Of a stretch of DNA of 64,000 bases, positions 59,973 to 64,000 are shown piece by piece. This DNA is from Pseudemcibacter aquimaris (GTDB taxonomy: Bacteria > Pseudomonadota > Alphaproteobacteria > Sphingomonadales > Emcibacteraceae), in contig NZ_CP079800.1 in the NCBI RefSeq assembly GCF_028869115.1, forward strand, positions 1,054,001-1,118,000. The letters run 5' to 3'. The notes beneath the pieces were generated by a model. That model was not told the origin of the DNA and made no database searches. It saw only the letters and a program-made list of their open reading frames with translations. Positions within the stretch are counted from its first letter, which is position 1; each line of letters opens with the position of its first letter. The position numbers and the translations under genes were made by a program.

Positions 59973-60425
59973 ATGACCGAAAAAATTGAAGATATTGACA
60001 TCAATCGCATTAAAGAATTAATTCCGCACCGCTATCCAATGTTACTTGTTGATAAGCTTTGTGATATTGAAGCAGGCGAAAGTGCTGTCGGTAAAAAAGG
60101 CGTAACGGCAAATGAACCATTTTTTCAGGGACATTTTCCTGAAAAACCTGTGATGCCGGGTGTATTAATTGTTGAGGCAATGGCACAATCCGCTGCTGCT
60201 CTTGTAATGTTAAGCCTAGGTGAAGATGCAGAAGGCAAGCTTGTGTATTTTATGTCGATTGATGGCGTAAAATTTCGCAAGCCTGTAGAGCCGGGTGACA
60301 TGCTTGAACTTCATGTTCAAAAAGAACAAAATCGCCGCAACATTTGGAAGTTTTCTGGTAAAGGTATCGTTGACGGTCAAGTCGTCGCTGAAGCAAGTTT
60401 TAAAGCCATGATCGCGACAGATTAA
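59973..60425 (+). CDS. fabZ: 3-hydroxyacyl-ACP dehydratase FabZ
   Basis: Dehydrates 3-hydroxyacyl-ACP in fatty-acid elongation. The 150-residue hot-dog fold shows H54 in GHFPEKPVMPGV and E68 in LIVEAMAQ, the catalytic pair. In other alphaproteobacteria it stands between lpxD and lpxA; here it stands between ompH and a glyoxalase, with no lpx gene on either side. It shares one base with the next gene. Confidence 0.96.
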   Translation: MTEKIEDIDINRIKELIPHRYPMLLVDKLCDIEAGESAVGKKGVTANEPFFQGHFPEKPVMPGVLIVEAMAQSAAALVMLSLGEDAEGKLVYFMSIDGVKFRKPVEPGDMLELHVQKEQNRRNIWKFSGKGIVDGQVVAEASFKAMIATD

Positions 60426-60823
60426 TGTCTGACGGGTTTAAATTCCTTCATACAATGATCAGGGTTAAGGATTTGGATAAATCCATTGCCTTTTATTGTG
60501 ACCATCTCGGGATGCAGCTGATCCGCCGTAAGGATTACCCAAGCGGCAAATTTACACTCGCGTTTGTCGGGTATGGTAACGAAGAAGACAACACTGTCGT
60601 TGAACTTACCCATAACTGGGATCGCGAAGACGATTACGAGAAGGGTGAGGGCTTTGGCCATTTAGCGATCGGTGTGCCAGATATTTATCAAACCTGCGAG
60701 GCACTTGAAAAAGAGGGTCTTGAAATTCCAAGGCCGCCTGGACCGATGAAACATGGTGGGTCGGTGATCGCATTTATCAAAGATCCTGATGGTTATATGA
60801 TCGAACTTATTGAAAAGAAATAA
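60425..60823 (+). CDS. gloA: Lactoylglutathione lyase-like VOC protein
   Basis: Glyoxalase I converts the methylglyoxal-glutathione adduct to lactoylglutathione. The 132 residues follow the GloA pattern: HTMIRVKDLDKSIAFYCDHLGM, VELTHNW, GFGHLAIGVPDIYQTCE and PDGYMIELIE, with metal ligands H, E, H, E in that order. It takes the place usually held by lpxA after fabZ. Gene overlap suggests co-translation with fabZ. Confidence in the exact substrate is moderate. Confidence 0.85.
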   Translation: MSDGFKFLHTMIRVKDLDKSIAFYCDHLGMQLIRRKDYPSGKFTLAFVGYGNEEDNTVVELTHNWDREDDYEKGEGFGHLAIGVPDIYQTCEALEKEGLEIPRPPGPMKHGGSVIAFIKDPDGYMIELIEKK

Positions 60824-60824
60824 A

Positions 60825-60851
60825 AAAACCCGGCTAATAAAGCCGGGTTTT
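60825..60851. terminator. Bidirectional intrinsic terminator between gloA and gltA
   Basis: AAAACCCGGCT and AGCCGGGTTTT form a perfect 11-bp stem around a 5-nt loop, with T-runs on both strands. It serves the plus-strand gloA and minus-strand gltA transcripts, which converge here. Confidence 0.94.
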
Positions 60852-60877
60852 CATTTATTCGTAATGTGAATTACAGC

Positions 60878-62188
60878 TTATCTGTTTTCGATATCTGTAT
60901 AATCACGAGCACCTTCACCGATGAATAGCTGACGAGGTCGACCGATCTTTTGTGTTGGATCAACGATCATCTCGCCCCACTGTGAAATCCAGCCCACAGT
61001 ACGTGCAAGCGCGAATAACACTGTAAACATAGATGTTGGGAAACCCATCGCTTTCAGGATGATACCTGAGTAGAAATCAACATTTGGATATAGTTTCTTT
61101 TCTACGAAGTATGGATCTTCTAGCGCAATTTTTTCAAGCTCTTGTGCAACATCAAGAAGCGGATCATTAACACCAAGTTCTGCAAGAACGTCGTGGGCAG
61201 CCTGTTGAAGCACTTTCGCACGTGGGTCAAAGTTTTTATAAACACGGTGACCAAAGCCCATAAGACGGAAAGGATCACTCTTGTCTTTTGCTTTCGCGAT
61301 ATATTCAGGAATACGGTCAACAGAACCAATTTCACTTAGCATATTCAGACATGCTTCGTTCGCGCCGCCATGTGCAGGGCCCCAAAGGGATGCGATACCA
61401 GCAGCAATACATGCGAATGGATTTGCACCAGATGAACCGGCAAGACGCACAGTTGACGTTGAGGCATTTTGTTCGTGATCTGCGTGAAGGATAAAGATTT
61501 TATCCATTGCATCGGCAAGTGTTTTGCTTACCTTATATTCTTCGCTTTCAGGAACACCGAATGTCATGTAAAGGAAGTTTTCAGCGTAGCTAAGATCGTT
61601 ACGTGGGTATACGAACGGCTGGCCGATTGAATATTTGTAAGTCATCGCCGCAATTGTCGGAATCTTCGCGATCAAACGAGTTGATGCAACACGGCGCTGT
61701 TCCGGATCAGAAATATCAGTGCTGTCATGATAAAATGCTGACATCGCGCCAACAACACCACACATGATGGCCATTGGATGGGCATCACGGCGGAAACCAC
61801 CGAAGAAACGGTTTAGTTGTTCATGAACCATTGTATGATATGTGATGTCATGCTTAAATTTTGCATCTTGTTCTTTGTTTGGTAATTCACCATTAAGAAG
61901 AAGGTATGCGACTTCAAGAAAATCACTTTTTTCAGCAAGCTGTTCAATTGGGTAACCACGATAAAGAAGTTCACCTTTACCACCATCAATATATGTAATG
62001 GCACTTTCACAGCTGGCTGTTGACGTAAAGCCAGGGTCAAAAGTAAACATGCCTGTGTTGCCGTAAAGCGCGCGGATATCAAGTACATCTGGACCTACAG
62101 AACCACCATAGATTGGTAATTCATAGCTTTCGCCTCTAATTGTTAATGTTGCCGTATCATCGGCGACTGTTTTTTCATATTTTGCCAT
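60878..62188 (-). CDS. gltA: Citrate synthase
   Basis: Entry enzyme of the citric acid cycle. The 436-residue type II (NADH-sensitive hexamer-like) form has the catalytic histidines in [15 protein letters not shown] and [15 protein letters not shown], and an aspartate further on. The N-terminal extension (about 1-45, [14 protein letters not shown]) is the typical small domain. It is 113 bp downstream of gltX on the same strand; the C-terminus lies 27 bp from the shared terminator. Confidence 0.97.
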   Translation of the reverse strand: MAKYEKTVADDTATLTIRGESYELPIYGGSVGPDVLDIRALYGNTGMFTFDPGFTSTASCESAITYIDGGKGELLYRGYPIEQLAEKSDFLEVAYLLLNGELPNKEQDAKFKHDITYHTMVHEQLNRFFGGFRRDAHPMAIMCGVVGAMSAFYHDSTDISDPEQRRVASTRLIAKIPTIAAMTYKYSIGQPFVYPRNDLSYAENFLYMTFGVPESEEYKVSKTLADAMDKIFILHADHEQNASTSTVRLAGSSGANPFACIAAGIASLWGPAHGGANEACLNMLSEIGSVDRIPEYIAKAKDKSDPFRLMGFGHRVYKNFDPRAKVLQQAAHDVLAELGVNDPLLDVAQELEKIALEDPYFVEKKLYPNVDFYSGIILKAMGFPTSMFTVLFALARTVGWISQWGEMIVDPTQKIGRPRQLFIGEGARDYTDIENR

Positions 62189-62301
62189 ATGTCTCCATCC
62201 TTCCTTATCGATGCCTGGCGATTATTGCCATGCTTAATCTTGAGTGTGTATATACATTAATTATAAACAAATTGTTTAATTTATGTGAAATTAGCAAATT
62301 C

Positions 62302-63717
62302 TTACAACTGATCCTTGATCCTGGTTAAACTTTCATCTTTCCCAAGCCAATCAAGAACCTCTGAAATACCTGGTGAAACATTACTTCCGGTCAGTGCTGC
62401 TCTTAATGGTTGTGCGACTTTGCCAAATCCAATTTCTTCGCGTTCAACGAAATCTTCAATCAATTTTTGCAATGAATCCCTGTTCCAGTCCGAAACGGCT
62501 GTTAAATCAGCGTGGATTTTTGCTAGAACCTCTTTGCCATTCTCATTGAGTGCTTTGGCCGCTTTCGGTACAATTTCAAGCGGACAGCTTGCAAACAGGA
62601 ATTTTGCACTTTCCGCTAGATCGATCAAATTTTTCGCGCGGTTTTTAAGTTCTGATATTGCGTTTTCTAGTGTCGCAATTTCATCATCATTTAATTCACG
62701 TTCCAGTTTTTCTTGTAAAAACGGCAGGCACGCTGTTGCTAGTGTAGCATTGCTTGCAAATTCGCGCATGTAAATACCGTTCATATTTTCAAGCTTTGTG
62801 AAATCAAAACGGGATGGTGATTTACCAACGCCATCAAGATCAAACCATTCAATAGCTTGTTTTTCAGATATTACTTCTTCGTCGCCATGTGCCCAACCAA
62901 GTCTAAGCAGATAATTCTTAACCGCATCCGGCAGATACCCCATATCACGGTAAGCGTCCACACCAAGTGCACCATGGCGTTTGGATAGTTTTGCACCATC
63001 CGGCCCATGAATTAACGGAATATGGGCATATTCAGGTAATGGCCAGCCAATGGCATTGATTAACTGTGCTTGTCGCGCTGCATTGGTAAGGTGATCATCA
63101 CCACGAATGACGTGGGTCACACCCATATCATAATCATCAACGACAACGGATAACATATAAGTTGGTGTGCCATCAGCACGTAACAGGATCATATCATCCA
63201 GTTCTTTGTTTTGTACAACCACGTCGCCTTGTACGTGGTCCTTGATGACAATTTCGCCTTCGCGTGGGGCTTTAAATCTGATAACCGGATCGACACCTTC
63301 TGGTGCCTCGGACGGATCGCGGTCTCGCCAGCGACCATCATAACCAAGTGGGCGACCTTCAGCCTTAGCGGTTTCACGCATTTCTGCAAGTTCTTCTTTT
63401 GATGCATAACATTTATATGCTTTACCATCTTCAAGAAGTTTTAGTGCCACTTCAGCATGACGTTCACGGTTTGCATACTGAAAAACAATATCGTTGTCTG
63501 CTATTAACCCGAGCCAGTCAAGGCCTTCGAAAATCGCATCAACGGCTTCTGGTGTTGAACGTTTGCGATCCGTATCTTCAACGCGGATACGGAATTCACC
63601 GCCATGATGGCGCGTAAATAGCCAATTGAATAATGCCGTACGGGCACCGCCAATATGTAAAAAACCCGTTGGTGAAGGGGCAAATCGTGTTACAACTTTC
63701 TTCATTTCAGCGTCCAT
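62302..63717 (-). CDS. gltX: Glutamyl-tRNA synthetase
   Basis: Class I enzyme charging tRNA-Glu. The HIGH-like motif is in APSPTGFLHIGGARTALFN and the KMSKS-like motif is KLSKRHGA. The 471 residues are standard. The ATG at 63717 is kept because GGAG lies 5 bp upstream; an ATG four codons later has no ribosome site. Divergent from comEC, with a 120-bp shared upstream region. Confidence 0.97.
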   Translation of the reverse strand: MDAEMKKVVTRFAPSPTGFLHIGGARTALFNWLFTRHHGGEFRIRVEDTDRKRSTPEAVDAIFEGLDWLGLIADNDIVFQYANRERHAEVALKLLEDGKAYKCYASKEELAEMRETAKAEGRPLGYDGRWRDRDPSEAPEGVDPVIRFKAPREGEIVIKDHVQGDVVVQNKELDDMILLRADGTPTYMLSVVVDDYDMGVTHVIRGDDHLTNAARQAQLINAIGWPLPEYAHIPLIHGPDGAKLSKRHGALGVDAYRDMGYLPDAVKNYLLRLGWAHGDEEVISEKQAIEWFDLDGVGKSPSRFDFTKLENMNGIYMREFASNATLATACLPFLQEKLERELNDDEIATLENAISELKNRAKNLIDLAESAKFLFASCPLEIVPKAAKALNENGKEVLAKIHADLTAVSDWNRDSLQKLIEDFVEREEIGFGKVAQPLRAALTGSNVSPGISEVLDWLGKDESLTRIKDQL

Positions 63718-63837
63718 GAAGCTCCGGTTTGGATTAAATATTGATTTTTTGCAGCAAACGTATTGAAATGCATAAGAAATACATCAATGATATAAATGCC
63801 ATCACTGCTTGATTTTGTTGGCTTTTAGTATCAATAA

Positions 63838-64000
63838 ATGACAGAAAATGGAAGCTTTTTATTCAAAAAAGATTGCTTTTTTAGGGGGAGAAGAGAAATT
63901 CAAGCAATTCTTACGCAAATACGGTCAAATCTGTTTTTAGAACATGAGCAATATATACTCATGGTGCCCGTATTAATGGCACTTGGTATTGGTGCTTATT
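63838..64000 (+). CDS. comEC: ComEC/Rec2 family protein, N-terminal start (partial at right edge)
   Basis: The frame from ATG 63838 translates to a basic N-terminus (RGRREIQAILTQIRSNLFLE), then EQYILMVPVLMALGIGAY at the window edge, which is how ComEC-type channel proteins begin. In alphaproteobacteria comEC is commonly divergent from gltX, as here. It would move DNA across the inner membrane in competence. Only 54 codons are visible, so the call rests on position and this short stretch. Confidence 0.68.
   Translation, partial: MTENGSFLFKKDCFFRGRREIQAILTQIRSNLFLEHEQYILMVPVLMALGIGAY

Overview
The window is a stretch of core chromosome from an AT-leaning alphaproteobacterium (GC looks to be roughly in the low 40s percent; not counted). 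The gene order is the evidence: psd-pssA; glnB-glnA; tig-clpP-clpX-lon-hup; nuoA to nuoN followed by birA-coaX-rnj-mce-DUF1467-proS-lolC-lolD-dnaE; rpsB-tsf-pyrH-frr-uppS-cdsA-dxr-rseP-bamA-ompH-fabZ; and gltA-gltX with comEC divergent. This is the conserved alphaproteobacterial layout. The fabZ neighbourhood lacks lpxD, lpxA, lpxI and lpxB, which recalls sphingomonad-like lineages that lack or modify lipid A. A position near Sphingomonadales or Kordiimonadales is inference only.

Layout. 1-2.1 kb: tail of an Atm1-type ABC exporter, then the phosphatidylethanolamine pathway (psd, pssA). 2.1-6.3 kb: an RND efflux pump and its adaptor on the minus strand. 6.6-9.1 kb: nitrogen assimilation (glnB-glnA under a near-perfect sigma-54 promoter) plus an unknown acidic protein. 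9.4-12.8 kb: tRNA-His, a metallo-beta-lactamase-fold lipoprotein, a PAS_5 protein and the NAD(P)HX repair enzyme. 12.9-20.3 kb: tRNA-Leu, trigger factor with a histone H1-like tail, ClpP, ClpX, Lon, HU, tRNA-Val and tRNA-Asp. 20.6-38.7 kb: complex I and its co-directional tail genes. 38.7-44.7 kb: a candidate minus-strand small RNA, a secreted unknown, proS, lolCD, and an inserted sulfatase and DUF1761 gene. 44.7-49.2 kb: dnaE, a Nudix hydrolase and a small membrane protein. 49.3-60.8 kb: a palindromic repeat, a structured rpsB leader, translation factors, isoprenoid, phospholipid and outer-membrane assembly genes, fabZ and a glyoxalase. 60.9-64 kb: gltA and gltX on the minus strand and the first codons of comEC on the plus strand.

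How the genes work together. Most are housekeeping. Co-translational folding and proteolysis are grouped (tig, clpPX, lon). Respiration is one large operon. Envelope biogenesis runs from precursor synthesis (dxr, uppS, cdsA, psd, pssA) through lipoprotein export (lolCD) to beta-barrel insertion (bamA, ompH/skp, rseP). No CRISPR array, prophage, transposase or defence island is visible. The parts most worth following up are non-coding or architectural: the lpx-less envelope cluster, the candidate small RNA at 38.7 kb, the three-way-junction leader of rpsB, the trigger-factor tail, the unknown protein after glnA, and several perfect palindromes in promoter regions. I did not find a clear new multi-gene system.
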